Part shown: positions 16,133 through 27,932 of the stretch, one piece after another
How the letters are laid out: every line of letters begins with the position of its first letter
Position numbering within the stretch: position 1 is the first letter of the stretch
NCBI RefSeq assembly: GCF_902170785.1
Contig: NZ_CABHYG010000001.1
Coordinates: forward strand, 248,001 to 312,000
Direction of reading: 5' to 3'
Length of the DNA: 64,000 bases
Source: Yersinia proxima
Lineage (GTDB): Bacteria; Pseudomonadota; Gammaproteobacteria; Enterobacterales; Enterobacteriaceae
Program-made: the position numbers and the translations under genes
Notes under the pieces: model-generated
Databases searched by the model: none
Told to the model about the DNA's origin: nothing
The model's input: the letters and a program-made list of their open reading frames with translations, nothing else

Positions 16133-16897
16133 ATGGCAGCAGCAAATCACTGGATGCGGGATCAACTGTTAGTTGCTTTCACATTGTATAGTCAAATTCC
16201 CTTTGGCAAATTGCACTCCAGGAATCCTGATATTATTCATTACGCCGCATTAATTGGCAGAACGCCGTCGGCATTGGCGATGAAATTAGTTAATTTCGCT
16301 AGTCTTGATCCCTATATTATCGATTCTGGTCGCAAAGGGTTAAGCGGAGCTTCTAAGGCTGATCGTGCATTGTGGTTGGAGATGAATGAGAATACCGAAG
16401 GTTTTGAACGGCAATGTCAGCAGGTGATGAACCAGTTAGAAATACCCGTGACCAAGCTATTTGATAGTGGTATTAAAGATTTCAGTGGTAAAGAAAAGAC
16501 TACTATTATTAAGGCGCGGGTTGGGCAGCAGTTATTTCGCAAAAACGTATTACATGTTTATGAGAACCGCTGCTGCATTACCGACTTAGAAGAACCTATA
16601 TTATTAGTCGCCAGCCATATTCGCCCCTGGAGCCACGGTACAGAGCATCGGCTTAATCCAAGTAATGGCCTATGCTTGTCGAATTTACATGATCGAGCTT
16701 TTGATCAGGGATTAATAACCTTTAATGAGCATCTGGAAATGGTGTTATCTCCCCAGATCAAAAAACTTAAAAGTAGTATCAGTGAAGAGAATTTCGTTAA
16801 GTATGAAGGGCGAAAACTGCGGTTACCGGTACAGTTTTTTCCTGATGAGGGGCAGATGGCCTATCACCGTCAGAATATTTTCTTAAGCGGCAAATAG
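16133..16897 (+). CDS. HNH endonuclease domain protein
   Basis: A 254-residue protein. The N-terminal half (to about 150) is a helical domain that includes GRTPSALAMKLVNFASLDP, seen in many restriction-related HNH proteins. The C-terminal half holds an HNH_2-type nuclease: VYENRCCITDLEEPILLVAS with HIRPWS, then LNPSNGLCLSNLHDRAFDQG. The His of ASHIRPW and the N/H pair of GLCLSNLHDRAFD form the expected metal-binding core. It is a stand-alone gene without a methyltransferase, so it may restrict modified DNA or act on incoming DNA; this is inferred from relatives. The start at 16133 is an ATG with weak upstream signal. Confidence in the fold is high and in the role is low. Confidence 0.85.
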   Translation: MAAANHWMRDQLLVAFTLYSQIPFGKLHSRNPDIIHYAALIGRTPSALAMKLVNFASLDPYIIDSGRKGLSGASKADRALWLEMNENTEGFERQCQQVMNQLEIPVTKLFDSGIKDFSGKEKTTIIKARVGQQLFRKNVLHVYENRCCITDLEEPILLVASHIRPWSHGTEHRLNPSNGLCLSNLHDRAFDQGLITFNEHLEMVLSPQIKKLKSSISEENFVKYEGRKLRLPVQFFPDEGQMAYHRQNIFLSGK

Positions 16898-16953
16898 GCC
16901 ATATTTGGAATACAGCCTATTACTTAAGCCAAATTTTTCTATTTCTTATTCCA

Positions 16954-17436
16954 TTATTTCAACAAGAATGACTGGCCTTGTTTCAGCACTAAATCACAGG
17001 CTTTGGTTTTAATCTTTTCTGTAATTTGTTCGCTACCCAAGTCGTTCAGATTCAGGCTTTTCCCTTCACCGGTTTTCAGCAACCCACCGAGGCCTTCCTG
17101 GTAGTCTTGGCTCTTGGCATTTTCAGTGCTGGTGATCCCCAGTTTGCTCATCAATTGATCTTTAATTGCCGTAGTTCCGTTGGCAGAAAGCACATTATTT
17201 TGAACGCAATACTGCAAAATACCGGCCGCATTAGTCATGGTGCTGGCGCTCAGGGCTTTATCGCCACCATTGAGCAAACCGGTTAATGATGACAGTGAAG
17301 ATGAGCTGTCACCTGATTTACTGTATTGATCTGCCGCGCTTTTTACTGAGTCTAATAAGCTATTTGCGCTAGCAGTACCGGCCAGTAATGTGCTGGAGAA
17401 AGCGAAAGCCAGCATCAGGCGATGAGTTGTATTCAT
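16954..17436 (-). CDS. yjjA: DUF2501 periplasmic protein (YjjA-like)
   Basis: A 160-residue protein with a clear signal peptide (LMLAFAFSSTLLAGTASA, cleavage before NSLLDS). The remainder is the DUF2501 domain: Ser-rich linker, GILQYCVQNNVLSANG, an internal KLGITSTENAKSQDYQEGLG stretch and a KTKACDLVLKQ end with two conserved cysteines. It is exported to the periplasm and its function is unknown. Length matches E. coli YjjA. AGGAG lies just upstream of the ATG on the reverse strand. It lies 124 bases after the start-distal end of the hydrolase gene on the same strand and is likely transcribed alone. Confidence 0.85.
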   Translation of the reverse strand: MNTTHRLMLAFAFSSTLLAGTASANSLLDSVKSAADQYSKSGDSSSSLSSLTGLLNGGDKALSASTMTNAAGILQYCVQNNVLSANGTTAIKDQLMSKLGITSTENAKSQDYQEGLGGLLKTGEGKSLNLNDLGSEQITEKIKTKACDLVLKQGQSFLLK

Positions 17437-17560
17437 AGAAACTCCTGTTTTACGGTGGGTATCACGGCACTGGGGCGTTATACCAGAATCATTATCTTCG
17501 GTGCTAAGAATAACTTAATGAATTCATTTTTATGATAGGTGTTATCTGATATCAGCCCGC

Positions 17561-18469
17561 TCAATCATCTTGAACTTTAAATTTGCCGTGTTGCTCGAAC
17601 CAGCCAAATTGCTGTGCGGCATAAGCTGACATTTTGCTGCCACTGTGCCCCACACCCGGCAAAATTGTAAATTGCCAGTTAAATGGCACTTTATCGTGCC
17701 TGGCTTGTTGTTCAGCAGCCATAAAATAGGCTTTAGCGCGCTGTAAACGGCTATCTCCCTGAGCCAGGGCTTGAGGTGTGCGCCGCAGCAATGGGTGATT
17801 AGGATTATTATCTTTGCCGCCAACGGCGATAAGTACTGGTAAGGCAAAATAGTGGGCTAATTGTTGCTGGCTGACCGCGATCGGGGCGTTATCTAAACCA
17901 TACGGCCACGGAATTTGGATATTTGGCATGGTCCACCAACCGGCTGCCGCGCAAATAGCCGCTTTAACTTTTGTTGCGGGCATCAAAGTCAGCATGCGGT
18001 GGACAAACTGGCAGCCGGCACTATTGCCGAACAAGTAATAGCTTTTTTGCCGGGTAATCCCTTGTTTTTGCATTTCTGTAAATAGACCGTCGATGACAGT
18101 AAATGCCCATTCTCCCTGCGGGTTCAGCTTTCCGGTCTGGGGATTGATTATGTTGCCCAGATTATAGCTATCACTGCCGGGATAATCTTGTTGGCTAAAA
18201 TATGGGGCAATCACAATCAGTTTGTTTTTCCTGGCGTTTTCTACCCAGGCATCACGATATTTATCGGCATCGCGGCTCAATCCCGTCAGCACGAATACGA
18301 TTGGTGTGAGAGCATTCGCCTCCGGCGGTAGATAACTGAAAACTTGAATTTTTTTAGCAGATTGCGGCACAGTAAAATGAAAACTTCCACTACCAGTAGG
18401 TAGCACAGCGGCATCGGTTGCCGGACAATTGAAGAGCAGGGTACTCAACAGCACTAAGATATTTTTCAT
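17561..18469 (-). CDS. Secreted alpha/beta hydrolase (esterase/depolymerase-like)
   Basis: A 302-residue protein with an N-terminal signal sequence (ILVLLSTLLFNCPATDA) and an alpha/beta-hydrolase fold. The nucleophile elbow is GNSAG in SYYLFGNSAGCQFVHRML, preceded by the oxyanion-region strand TPIVFVLTGLSRDADKYRDA. The acid is probably in VLIAVGGKDNNPNHP and the His in LPGVGHSGSKMS. This layout resembles PHB depolymerase/esterase-D-like proteins of the periplasm. The substrate is unknown. The neighbouring lsr operon ends upstream with its own terminator, so this gene should have a separate promoter in the short spacer 18470-18530. Confidence 0.75.
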   Translation of the reverse strand: MKNILVLLSTLLFNCPATDAAVLPTGSGSFHFTVPQSAKKIQVFSYLPPEANALTPIVFVLTGLSRDADKYRDAWVENARKNKLIVIAPYFSQQDYPGSDSYNLGNIINPQTGKLNPQGEWAFTVIDGLFTEMQKQGITRQKSYYLFGNSAGCQFVHRMLTLMPATKVKAAICAAAGWWTMPNIQIPWPYGLDNAPIAVSQQQLAHYFALPVLIAVGGKDNNPNHPLLRRTPQALAQGDSRLQRAKAYFMAAEQQARHDKVPFNWQFTILPGVGHSGSKMSAYAAQQFGWFEQHGKFKVQDD

Positions 18470-18532
18470 GCAGAATATCCGCCAGGATGATTAAAAAATC
18501 ATAGCGCAAATTGGGTGTCATATTCAGCGGGG

Positions 18533-18566
18533 GAAAAGAAAGGGCAGCGTGGGGGAACAACTGCCC
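18533..18566 (-). terminator. Terminator of the lsr operon
   Basis: On the reverse strand GGGCAG and CTGCCC arms are followed by TTTCTTTT, seven bases after the lsrG stop codon. Confidence 0.7.
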
Positions 18567-18573
18567 ATCTCGG

Positions 18574-18864
18574 TTAAGGCATCAGACCAATAAAGGTCGT
18601 TTTCTTGCGCGGGCCGGTCATCAAACCCTCTAGCGCTTCAACACACTTGAGGTAATGAGGTGTTTTCTTATGCGCCGCGACGGCGGCTTCATCAACATAG
18701 GCTTCATAGATATAAAAGCGTGTTGGGATCGATTCATCCTGCAAAACATCAAAGCGTAAATTTCCCGGCTCCAGGATAGATCCCTGATGATTAGCGCGGA
18801 AAACCTCAATAAATTGCTCAACTTTGTCTTCTTTTACATTAATTTCGACGAGGGTGACATGCAT
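18574..18864 (-). CDS. lsrG: LsrG, phospho-AI-2 isomerase
   Basis: A 96-residue protein starting [20 protein letters not shown]; an upstream ATG at 18909 would add 15 residues not found in the family, so I use 18864, behind AAGGAGAACGGT. It is an antibiotic-biosynthesis-monooxygenase-fold (ABM) protein: [44 protein letters not shown] and the end [13 protein letters not shown] all match E. coli LsrG, also 96 residues. It isomerises phosphorylated AI-2 before LsrF acts on it. It is the last gene of lsrACDBFG. Confidence 0.95.
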   Translation of the reverse strand: MHVTLVEINVKEDKVEQFIEVFRANHQGSILEPGNLRFDVLQDESIPTRFYIYEAYVDEAAVAAHKKTPHYLKCVEALEGLMTGPRKKTTFIGLMP

Positions 18865-18925
18865 ACCGTTCTCCTTATCACAGAAGGTCTCCTTGTCATA
18901 GCGGGTCAATCAACGGTCAGTTGAC

Positions 18926-19801
18926 TCAGCCTTTTTCATGTAAAAACAGCTTATACGCCGTTTCTGCATTCTCATTTTTATGCACCACGGCATGAACCGC
19001 TTTCAACATGGCAATCGGGGCTTCTGATTGGAAGATATTGCGCCCCATATCCACCCCAGATGCGCCTTGATCAATGGCTTGATAACACATTTCCAGCGCA
19101 TCCCTTTCAGGGAGTTTTTTACCGCCAGCAATGACGATAGGTACCGGGCAACCGGCAGCAATACGTTCAAAACCACTGTCGACATAATAGGTTTTGATCA
19201 CCTGAGCGCCCATTTCCGCTGCGATACGGGTCGCCAGTGAGAAGTAACGCTGATCGCGCGCCATATCTTTGCCTACGCCAGTCACCGCCATAGTTGGCAT
19301 ACCGTAGCGAATACCCTGATCGACCAACTGGATGATGTTCTTGATGGACTGATGCTCGTGCTCAGTACCGATATAGACCTGGGCCGCGACGGCGCAGGAG
19401 TTGAGCCGCAGGGCATCTTCCATCGCGACCGCCACCGCCTCGTTGGATAAATCAGTCAGAATTGAGTTTGCCCCCGATGCGCGCAGTACCACCGGGCGAT
19501 TGGCTGCAGCGGGCACGATGCTACGCAAAATACCACGGGTACACATTAAGACATCGGCATATTCAAACAGCGGGGCGATATTGATATCAATTCGCTCCAA
19601 ACCGGTGGTCGGCCCCTGAAAATAGCCGTGGTCAAATGCCAGCATCACCGTGCGGTTGGTTTTCGGATTAAAAATCCGCGCCAGACGCGATTGCATCCCC
19701 CAATCCAGCGAACCGCAGCCTTTAAGTGTAAATGCAGGATTCTGCTGTGGTACGCCAATACCGAAATCTTTACCGTCTTTGATATCGTCTAAATCAGCCA
19801 T
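18926..19801 (-). CDS. lsrF: LsrF, 3-hydroxy-2,4-pentadione-5-phosphate thiolase
   Basis: A 291-residue class I aldolase-like TIM barrel. LsrF transfers an acetyl group from the phospho-AI-2 breakdown product to CoA, giving DHAP and acetyl-CoA. Typical segments are [34 protein letters not shown], the Schiff-base lysine region [16 protein letters not shown], and the phosphate-binding [17 protein letters not shown] and [13 protein letters not shown]. Length equals that of E. coli LsrF. It sits 55 bases after lsrB and 61 before lsrG in the same operon. Confidence 0.95.
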   Translation of the reverse strand: MADLDDIKDGKDFGIGVPQQNPAFTLKGCGSLDWGMQSRLARIFNPKTNRTVMLAFDHGYFQGPTTGLERIDINIAPLFEYADVLMCTRGILRSIVPAAANRPVVLRASGANSILTDLSNEAVAVAMEDALRLNSCAVAAQVYIGTEHEHQSIKNIIQLVDQGIRYGMPTMAVTGVGKDMARDQRYFSLATRIAAEMGAQVIKTYYVDSGFERIAAGCPVPIVIAGGKKLPERDALEMCYQAIDQGASGVDMGRNIFQSEAPIAMLKAVHAVVHKNENAETAYKLFLHEKG

Positions 19802-19856
19802 CTGTCATAACTCCCTTAGGTCTGTTCAAGCCCGCCAGTGAGACGGGCCGCCGAGA

Positions 19857-20930
<1,074 letters not shown>

Positions 20931-20947
20931 TTATAAAAAAGAGCAGG

Positions 20948-21943
20948 TTAAACCACGGTATTTCTGCGACGTTGCAGCCATTCATAAATCAAATGCCGGT
21001 GCAGGCTGATGGAACGCCCGACTACCACCAGAATCAGTAAGGCACCAGACAGCGCGCTGGATATCTGGTTTGGTGTACCAATCATTTGCAGGCCTTGTTG
21101 CAAGTAACCCACCAGTAGAACTGCCAGAGCCGTACCGAGAATGGAGCCGGAGCCACCATAAATATTGGCCCCTCCCAATACCACGGCGGTGATAGCGGGC
21201 ATCAGGAATGATGCTCCTAAGTCAGATCGTGCCGAGCCAAAGTAAGAAACCAGCAGGACAGCGGCAATGGCGGAGGCCATGCCGGTCAAGGCATACAAAA
21301 GGCATAAGGTGCGGGCGACGGGCAGGGCGCTGTATCGTGCCACTCGGCTGTTTTGCCCGATAAGAAAGACGTTACGGCCACTGTGGGTGCGGTGCATCAG
21401 CAACCAGAACAGCAACACGCAGACCATAAAGATCACCAGCGGCACCGGCAGACCGAAGAGGGTTTGGTTGGCAAAATCGGTAAAAGCGGTTGGGAAGCCA
21501 CCAATCCCTTCATAACCGGTTGCGCCGGAAATGCCGGATAACAACAGCGCACTGCCACCAAACAGGTACATGGTGCCAAGCGTGATGACCAGCGGGTTGA
21601 CGCCGGTATACAGAATTAGCCCGGCATTAATCAGCCCGCACAGCGCGCCAACCAGCAGGGTCAGCGGGATGGCGATGCTCATTGGTACGCCCGCCTGGAA
21701 CATCACGCCAAGGAATATTGAGCACAACCCAATGGTGGAGCCAAATGAGATATCGATACCACCACTGACAATCACCATCGTTAACGGCAGAGCGACGATA
21801 CCGATGCAGATAAAATCACTGGTGCTGAATAGCAGCACATTGATATCCAACATGCGTGAGTTGGATAAACCAAACAGCCCGATCTCTAGCACCAACAGTG
21901 CAGCCAGAGCCAGTTCCCATCCATAACGCTTATGAATATTCAT
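20948..21943 (-). CDS. lsrD: LsrD, AI-2 ABC transporter permease
   Basis: A 331-residue BPD_transp_2 family permease with about ten helices. The cytoplasmic coupling loop [20 protein letters not shown] is the conserved EAA-like signature of ribose-type permeases, and [17 protein letters not shown] is the usual N-terminal-half motif. With LsrC it forms the membrane channel. Its start overlaps the lsrC stop by four bases, indicating translational coupling. Confidence 0.93.
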   Translation of the reverse strand: MNIHKRYGWELALAALLVLEIGLFGLSNSRMLDINVLLFSTSDFICIGIVALPLTMVIVSGGIDISFGSTIGLCSIFLGVMFQAGVPMSIAIPLTLLVGALCGLINAGLILYTGVNPLVITLGTMYLFGGSALLLSGISGATGYEGIGGFPTAFTDFANQTLFGLPVPLVIFMVCVLLFWLLMHRTHSGRNVFLIGQNSRVARYSALPVARTLCLLYALTGMASAIAAVLLVSYFGSARSDLGASFLMPAITAVVLGGANIYGGSGSILGTALAVLLVGYLQQGLQMIGTPNQISSALSGALLILVVVGRSISLHRHLIYEWLQRRRNTVV

Positions 21944-23019
21944 CGCGCCACCTCTTTCTTAGTGAATGACTTGCCATTAGGCGCTTTGCTATCTGGTGTC
22001 TTTGACGGGGCGGCGGCGGATTTTTTATCACTCGCTACCGGACGAGTTGTAAAGCGAGCATATTTTTGCTGGCGGATATTGCGCTCGACGGCGCAACGCA
22101 GGCGGCCATCGAACACCAGTACACCCAGTAACACCAAACCGGCGATAAAATCATTCCACCATGCCGGTAGGCGCAGCAGCACCAGTACGCTGTCAATTTG
22201 TGTTAGTAAATAAGCCCCGAGGATCGCGCCGATAATGGTGCCGGTGCCGCCGAGCAAGCTGATCCCGCCGAGCACACAAGCGGCAATAGCTTTCATTTCC
22301 AGGCCGCTGCCGGTTTGATTGGGGATAAAACCAATTTGTGAGGCAAAGACTATCCCGGCCAGAGCCGCCATCACGCCATTCATGGAGAAAGCAAAAATAC
22401 GAATGCTATCAGTGCGAATTCCCAATTGGCGTGCGCCCTGCAAGTTATCACCGGTGGCATAGAAGCTGCGGCCAAAGGCGGTTTTGCCCAGCAGCAAGGC
22501 CATGGCGACAATCAGCAACATAATCAGCCAGCCAATGGGCGAGATAGAAAACAGAATTGGCGTCGATAAACTTTTCAGATCCGCTGGTAACCCTTCGATC
22601 CATTTGCCGCCAGTCAGCAACAGCATCAGGCCGCGATACAACCCCAGCGTACCGAGCGTGGCGACAATTGCCGGAATGCGCAGCCAGGTCACCAGAATGC
22701 CATTAAAGAAGCCCGCCCCCATGCCAACCAATAGCGCAAACAGGCAGGATAGCGCCAGCCCGAAACCGGCATTGAGCGCCATGCCGACCGTCACCGCACA
22801 TAAGCCGGTGATCGAACCAACAGAGACGTCAATATTGCGGGTTAGCATCACCATAGTGGCCCCGATCGCCAGCAGGATCAGGATCTGCGCGCTGCTAAAG
22901 ATCATGGTGAAGGTTTGCAAATTGAAGTAATTACGGTCGATCACGCCGAGCAGGGCAAATAAGGCGAGGATCGCCAGCAGAGCGGTGCCTTCGCGATTGT
23001 TCTGAATGAATTTCAACAT
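21940..23019 (-). CDS. lsrC: LsrC, AI-2 ABC transporter permease
   Basis: A 359-residue ribose-type permease. [20 protein letters not shown] and [20 protein letters not shown] are the two family signatures. The C-terminal tail after the last helix is basic and longer than needed (from [20 protein letters not shown] on), rich in Lys, Ser and Pro. The start overlaps the lsrA stop by seven bases. Family and operon position make the assignment firm. Confidence 0.93.
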   Translation of the reverse strand: MLKFIQNNREGTALLAILALFALLGVIDRNYFNLQTFTMIFSSAQILILLAIGATMVMLTRNIDVSVGSITGLCAVTVGMALNAGFGLALSCLFALLVGMGAGFFNGILVTWLRIPAIVATLGTLGLYRGLMLLLTGGKWIEGLPADLKSLSTPILFSISPIGWLIMLLIVAMALLLGKTAFGRSFYATGDNLQGARQLGIRTDSIRIFAFSMNGVMAALAGIVFASQIGFIPNQTGSGLEMKAIAACVLGGISLLGGTGTIIGAILGAYLLTQIDSVLVLLRLPAWWNDFIAGLVLLGVLVFDGRLRCAVERNIRQQKYARFTTRPVASDKKSAAAPSKTPDSKAPNGKSFTKKEVAR

Positions 23020-24587
23020 GATGCGCCCTCATTTTCAGCCGACTGACGTTCACCAAAAGCTGTCTGTTCACCAAAAGCCAAATGCATAATGGTGTCGACA
23101 TTCATGGCACTGCCCTCCAGCGCGCCACTGATTTCCCCCTGGTGCATAACCAATACGCGATCCGCCATTTGCACCACTTCTTCCAGATCAGATGAGATAA
23201 AAATGATCGCCACATGCTGAGCCGCGATGCTGCGGATCAATTGATAAATATCGCTGCGGGCAGACACATCCACGCCACGAGTTGGTTCATCAATAATCAG
23301 TAGTAGCGGGTTAGCCTCCAGACACTTGGCAATCAGCAGCTTTTGTTGATTACCGCCGGATAAGGTGCGAACCGGCTGTTCGAGGTGACTAAATTTGATG
23401 TTTAACGCGCGGCGATAGCGCTCTAAAATGGCGGCTTCCTGTGCCGGATGAGTCCATATCCCCTGGTTACCTTGAGTGAGTGAACAGACATTCCAGCTCA
23501 ATGGGGCGTCGAGATAGAGGCCGGAGGCCTGCCGGTCTTCTGGCAAATAAACCAGGCCGGTAGCCAGTCGATTGACGGTTTTCATCGTGGTGATGTCGCT
23601 CTCTTCCAACATGACTTTGCCCCCGCTGACGGGTCGCAAACCATAGAGCGTTTCGGCTAATTCTGTTCTGCCAGCGCCAACCACTCCCGCCAGGCCAAGA
23701 ATTTCACCGGCGCGTACCTCAAAAGAGATATGAGCAAAACCTTCGCCACTCAGGTCGCACACTTGTATCACCGGTTGATTGGACTGCGCCCGGGCCTGAG
23801 AGCGGCGATTGCCCGGCAACTCTAGCCATAACTTCTGGGTATCCGTTAGCTCACTGTTTTTGGCTTGTGGGGTAATTGCCTGAATAATGGTGTCGGTTGA
23901 GAACTCTTGAGTGGCACCACTCAGCGCAATTCCACCATCGCGCATCACACTGACCCAATCGGCTAATTGGCGAATTTCAGGGAGTTTGTGGGAGATAAAT
24001 ACCACCCCAACCCCTTGTTGTAATAACATTTTTATTTGGCTGAATAAGCGATTAGTTTCCGCTGGTGTTAGCGAGGCGGTGGGTTCATCAAGAATCAAAA
24101 TTCGCGAGTCACGCATCAGGCCGCGCATGATCTCGACTAATTGTTGGTCAGCGACATCCAGCGAACCAGCATTGACTGCCAAATCCAAGTGACAGCCTAA
24201 ACTTTGCAGCAACTGCGCCATTTTCTTTTTGTCTGCTTGATGCTTTGGCAAGCGGAACAGAATATTTTCCTGAACCGACAAATTAGCAAATAGCATTGGC
24301 TCCTGCGGCACCAGATAAATACCTAGCTGGTGGGCTTTAGCTGGGGTGAGATTTAGACAAGGTTGCCCATCTATCTCAATGTTGCCGCTGTCGGGGGGAA
24401 GCACTCCGGCAATGATCTTCATGAGTGTTGATTTACCTGCCCCGTTGCCCCCCAATAGCGCATGAACCTGGCCCGGTTGCAGAGTAAAGTCGATACTTTT
24501 CAATACCACTACGCCGGAAAACTGTTTGCTGATACCACGTACCTGAAGCAGCGGTGGCGGGTTGGTGTGCGGCATCAGTGACCCCAT
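23013..24587 (-). CDS. lsrA: LsrA, AI-2 ABC transporter ATPase (tandem NBD)
   Basis: A 524-residue protein with two ABC ATPase halves as in RbsA/LsrA. The first half has Walker [10 protein letters not shown] and Walker [14 protein letters not shown]. The second has degenerate Walker [10 protein letters not shown], signature LSGGNQQK and Walker [13 protein letters not shown]. It energises LsrCD. Two starts are possible (24587, or the Met at 24575, which begins MPHTNPPP); neither has a clear ribosome site. It is the first gene of lsrACDBFG and is transcribed away from lsrR. Confidence 0.93.
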   Translation of the reverse strand: MGSLMPHTNPPPLLQVRGISKQFSGVVVLKSIDFTLQPGQVHALLGGNGAGKSTLMKIIAGVLPPDSGNIEIDGQPCLNLTPAKAHQLGIYLVPQEPMLFANLSVQENILFRLPKHQADKKKMAQLLQSLGCHLDLAVNAGSLDVADQQLVEIMRGLMRDSRILILDEPTASLTPAETNRLFSQIKMLLQQGVGVVFISHKLPEIRQLADWVSVMRDGGIALSGATQEFSTDTIIQAITPQAKNSELTDTQKLWLELPGNRRSQARAQSNQPVIQVCDLSGEGFAHISFEVRAGEILGLAGVVGAGRTELAETLYGLRPVSGGKVMLEESDITTMKTVNRLATGLVYLPEDRQASGLYLDAPLSWNVCSLTQGNQGIWTHPAQEAAILERYRRALNIKFSHLEQPVRTLSGGNQQKLLIAKCLEANPLLLIIDEPTRGVDVSARSDIYQLIRSIAAQHVAIIFISSDLEEVVQMADRVLVMHQGEISGALEGSAMNVDTIMHLAFGEQTAFGERQSAENEGASC

Positions 24588-24803
24588 CTAGTGAACAAAA
24601 ATAATTTAAAATTAAAAGTGTTCAAAAAAGATAGCGTCATAATCCCATTAATGGCGTAATCAAGATCACAATTCTGTGAATAAAAAAATTTAAATTAAAA
24701 TGTGTTCAAATATGTGGTTTAAGCTGTTAGCGTAGTTATCAATCAAGATTTAACATTCATGATGTACACATTTGAGTCGATAAGTGGTTTGCATCGATAA
24801 GCA
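24588..24803. promoter_or_regulatory. Divergent lsrA/lsrR control region with two similar dyads
   Basis: Two related inverted repeats flank the middle of this AT-rich spacer. One has TGAACA (24592) and TGTTCA (ending 24624), and the other TGAATA (24677) and TGTTCA (ending 24708). The arms enclose A/T tracts of near-equal length (total 33 and 32 bases). They are good candidates for LsrR operators controlling both directions. The regulatory role is inferred from position. Confidence 0.6.
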
Positions 24804-24860
24804 GTGAGAAGAGAACAGCCGGTAATGATGAAAGAAAAACCAGTAACAAAAGAAAAACCT

Positions 24861-25820
24861 ATGTCGTCCAACGATGAATACAAATATCCGGGTAATAGCA
24901 TGAGTGAAGAGGAACTGCTCGCTCGCATTGCGTGGTTTTATTATCACGATGGCTTAACACAAGGGGATATTGGCGAACTGCTGGGGCTGACCAGATTGAA
25001 GGTCTCCAGATTGCTGGAGAAAGGCCGTCAGTCTGGGGTTATCCGGGTACAGATTAATTCGCGTTATGAGGGTTGTCTGGAACTGGAAAATGCGCTGCAA
25101 CAGCATTTCGGCCTGAAGCATATCCGCATTTTACCTTCTTTGGCTGACCTTAGTATCAGCAGTCGGTTAGGGATTGGCGCGGCACATTTATTGATGGCAT
25201 TGGTACAACCACAGCAGCTATTGGCGGTTGGCTTTGGTGAAACCACTATGTGCGCCTTGCAACATTTAAGTGGCTTTATTGCCTCGCAGCAGGTGCGCTT
25301 GGTGACTCTTTCCGGTGGTGTAGGTTCTTATATGACTGGGATTGGGCAGCTTGATGCGGCCTGTCAGGTCAGCATTATTCCTGCGCCGTTGCGTGCTTCC
25401 AGTGCCAAAGTTGCTGAAACATTCCGCCAGGAAAATAGTGTGCGCGATGTGATGCTGGCGGCGTGTGCGGCTGATGTTGCTGTCGTAGGGATTGGTTCGG
25501 TCAATCAACAAAAAGAAGCCACTATTTTGCGCTCTGGCTATATAAGCGAAGGTGAACAGCTGATGTTTAGCCGCAAAGGCGCGGTCGGCGATATCCTCGG
25601 TTACTTTATGCAGGCCGATGGCGCGCTCGCCGCAGATATGCAGATTCACCAGGAATTAATCGGTATTTCACTGGCAGATTTGACAAACATTCCTACGGTG
25701 ATTGGTGTGGCGGGCGGGGTGGAGAAATCTGAAGCCATTGTAGCTGCGCTAAAAGGCCAGTATGTGAATGCTTTGGTAACTGATGAGTTGACCGCAAGAT
25801 CAATCATCAAACTGATTTAA
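24861..25820 (+). CDS. lsrR: LsrR, AI-2 responsive repressor
   Basis: A DeoR/SorC-family regulator. The N-terminal HTH reads [20 protein letters not shown] followed by [20 protein letters not shown]; the C-terminal SorC-type effector domain follows ([14 protein letters not shown], then [17 protein letters not shown]). It represses lsr until phospho-AI-2 binds. Several in-frame starts exist (GTG 24804, ATG 24825 and 24828, ATG 24861). The last gives about 319 residues, closest to the 317 of E. coli LsrR, and begins right where similarity would begin. Transcribed divergently from lsrA. Confidence 0.92.
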   Translation: MSSNDEYKYPGNSMSEEELLARIAWFYYHDGLTQGDIGELLGLTRLKVSRLLEKGRQSGVIRVQINSRYEGCLELENALQQHFGLKHIRILPSLADLSISSRLGIGAAHLLMALVQPQQLLAVGFGETTMCALQHLSGFIASQQVRLVTLSGGVGSYMTGIGQLDAACQVSIIPAPLRASSAKVAETFRQENSVRDVMLAACAADVAVVGIGSVNQQKEATILRSGYISEGEQLMFSRKGAVGDILGYFMQADGALAADMQIHQELIGISLADLTNIPTVIGVAGGVEKSEAIVAALKGQYVNALVTDELTARSIIKLI

Positions 25821-26000
25821 TTGGCTATTTTACTTGCCAGCTTAGGCTTTCGCAGTGCTCACAAAATGCTGGCATTTTGAACGCTCTTTAGAGCGGCCCA
25901 GAGGGTGAGCGAAGCGAGTAAAATCCTCACGTACTACGTGTACGCTCCGGTTTTTCCGCGCTGGGCGCACCTAATCTGACGGCGACAATTACGCCAATAG
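25821..26000. repeat. Intergenic repeat, family 1, copy A (variant)
   Basis: This spacer stretch shares TTACTTGCCAGCTT, GCAGTGCTCA and TACTACGTGTACGCTCCG with two copies downstream of lsrK (27804 and 27933). It differs by an insertion around 25870-25920. It contains no gene. Confidence 0.6.
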
Positions 26001-26024
26001 TCAGATTGCTGACAAAGTCGATTG

Positions 26025-26092
26025 AAGGGGAAATGTTCCGTTGGGGTCGTAGTCGCGTAAGCGACCGAAGTGCCCCTAGGGACAGTCGCTCC
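26025..26092. repeat. Intergenic repeat, family 2, copy D
   Basis: CCGTTGGGGTCGTAG, then a 14-base hairpin (26053-26066, stem GTCGC/GCGAC, loop GTAA), then GCCCCTAGGGACAG. A related copy lies at 28100-28172. No gene is present between lsrR and lsrK. Confidence 0.6.
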
Positions 26093-26222
26093 TTCACGCA
26101 CCAGGCTTGATGCTGGGTTTGCCATTAACCTCCAATAGTTTTTGTTTTTTCGAGAAAAGGCAGTAGAGGACAGGTTTATACACGAATTTATATAAAAACA
26201 CATTGAAGCTGAGGATCGAACA

Positions 26223-27803
26223 ATGAATCAACTCTCATCGGCTGAATATCTGATGGCTTTGGATGCAGGCACCGGCAGTGTCCGGGCGGTAATATTTGAT
26301 CTTAATGGAAATCAGATAGCAGCCGGACAGGCTGAATGGCTACATTTGCCAGTACCTGATGTCCCTGGGTCGATGGAGTTTGATTTAACCACCAACTGGA
26401 AGCTGACCTGTCAATGCATCCGTCAGGCGTTGCATCAGGCCAACTTGCCCGCCAGTGCTATCCGCGCGGTTGCCGCCTGCTCAATGCGCGAAGGGATTGT
26501 GCTCTATGACCGCAGCGGTAAACCTATTTGGGCCTGTGCTAACGTGGATGCCCGAGCCAGCCGTGAAGTCAGTGAATTGAAAGAGTTGCACAATAATGGC
26601 TTTGAGCTTGAAGTCTATCAGTGCTCCGGTCAGACACTGGCTTTAAGTGCGATGCCTCGATTACTGTGGCTGGCGCATTACCGTCCTGATATTTATCGTC
26701 AGGCCGGGACACTCACCATGATAAGCGACTGGTTGGCGAATATGCTCAGTGGCGAGCTGGCGGTAGACCCCTCCAATGCGGGCACTACCGGAATGCTGGA
26801 TTTAGTCACGCGCAACTGGCAGCCGAACTTGCTGGAAATGGCCGGGCTACGCGCTGATATCTTATCGCCAGTTAAAGAAACCGGTACTTTGCTCGGGCAT
26901 GTCACGGCAGAGGCCGCACAAGAGTGTGGTTTGTTGGCTGGAACGCCAGTAGTGATGGGCGGCGGTGACGTACAACTCGGCTGCTTAGGATTAGGAGTGG
27001 TACAACCGGGGCAGACAGCGGTGCTGGGGGGCACTTTCTGGCAGCAGGTGGTTAACCTACCCAAACCGATTACTGATCCCAATATGAACACACGTATTAA
27101 CCCTCACGTCATTTCTGGCATGGTGCAAGCAGAATCCATCAGCTTCTTTACCGGCCTGACCATGCGCTGGTTCCGTGATGCATTCTGTGCCGAAGAGAAA
27201 TTACTCGCCCAGCGGTTAGGGATTGATACTTATAGTTTGCTGGAAGATATGGCGGCGCGGGTGCCTGCTGGTGCTTACGGAGTGATGCCTATTTTCTCTG
27301 ATGTTATGCGCTTTAAATCCTGGTATCACGCCGCACCTTCCTTTATTAATCTGTCGCTCGACCCTGAAAAATGCAACAAAGCTACTTTATTCCGTGCTTT
27401 GGAAGAGAACGCAGCAATCGTTTCGGCCTGTAATTTGGCACAAATTGCGGAATTCTCCGGTGTCAAAGCCTCGTCAGTGGTATTTGCTGGCGGCGGTTCA
27501 AAAGGCAAACTATGGAGTCAGATTCTGGCAGATGTGACTGGTATTCCGGTTCGTGTACCGGTAGTGAAAGAGGCCACCGCTTTAGGCTGTGCGATTGCAG
27601 CAGGTGTCGGTGTTGGGCTATATGAAGCGCTTGATAAAACCGGAGAGCGGCTGGTGCGCTGGGAGCGAGAATACCAGCCCAATATTGAACATAAAGCGCT
27701 ATATCAAGCGGCCAAAACCAACTGGCAAGCCGTGTATACCGATCAGTTGACGTTAGTAGACAGTGGGCTGACGACTTCTCTCTGGAAAGCCCCCGGCCTT
27801 TAA
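26223..27803 (+). CDS. lsrK: LsrK, autoinducer-2 kinase
   Basis: A 526-residue FGGY-family carbohydrate kinase that phosphorylates AI-2 (DPD) in the cytoplasm, creating the inducer of LsrR. The N-terminal phosphate loop [20 protein letters not shown], the middle [19 protein letters not shown] and the C-terminal ATP-site motif [20 protein letters not shown] are characteristic. Length is close to E. coli LsrK (530). The start is the ATG at 26223 behind GAGGATCG. It is on the lsrR strand but separated by 400 bases of repeats, so it may have its own promoter. Confidence 0.95.
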   Translation: MNQLSSAEYLMALDAGTGSVRAVIFDLNGNQIAAGQAEWLHLPVPDVPGSMEFDLTTNWKLTCQCIRQALHQANLPASAIRAVAACSMREGIVLYDRSGKPIWACANVDARASREVSELKELHNNGFELEVYQCSGQTLALSAMPRLLWLAHYRPDIYRQAGTLTMISDWLANMLSGELAVDPSNAGTTGMLDLVTRNWQPNLLEMAGLRADILSPVKETGTLLGHVTAEAAQECGLLAGTPVVMGGGDVQLGCLGLGVVQPGQTAVLGGTFWQQVVNLPKPITDPNMNTRINPHVISGMVQAESISFFTGLTMRWFRDAFCAEEKLLAQRLGIDTYSLLEDMAARVPAGAYGVMPIFSDVMRFKSWYHAAPSFINLSLDPEKCNKATLFRALEENAAIVSACNLAQIAEFSGVKASSVVFAGGGSKGKLWSQILADVTGIPVRVPVVKEATALGCAIAAGVGVGLYEALDKTGERLVRWEREYQPNIEHKALYQAAKTNWQAVYTDQLTLVDSGLTTSLWKAPGL

Positions 27804-27926
27804 AATTGACTATCTTACTTGCCAGCTTGAGCTTCGGGGCAGTGCTCATCACCGTCACATACTGATGTATGCTCCGGTTCTTGCGCGCTGTCCGCACTCA
27901 ATCCGCCTGCGCCGATAACGTCAATT
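27804..27926. repeat. Intergenic repeat, family 1, copy B
   Basis: About 123 bases with inverted ends: AATTGACTATC at the start and GATAACGTCAATT at the end. It contains TTACTTGCCAGCTT and GCAGTGCTCA. Copy C follows six bases later. Confidence 0.7.
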
Positions 27927-27932
27927 TTCTCT

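Noticed and set aside
24660-24685. A CRP site in the lsr control region
   Set aside because: TCACAATTCTGTGA has the half-sites in the wrong order for the TGTGA-N6-TCACA consensus.
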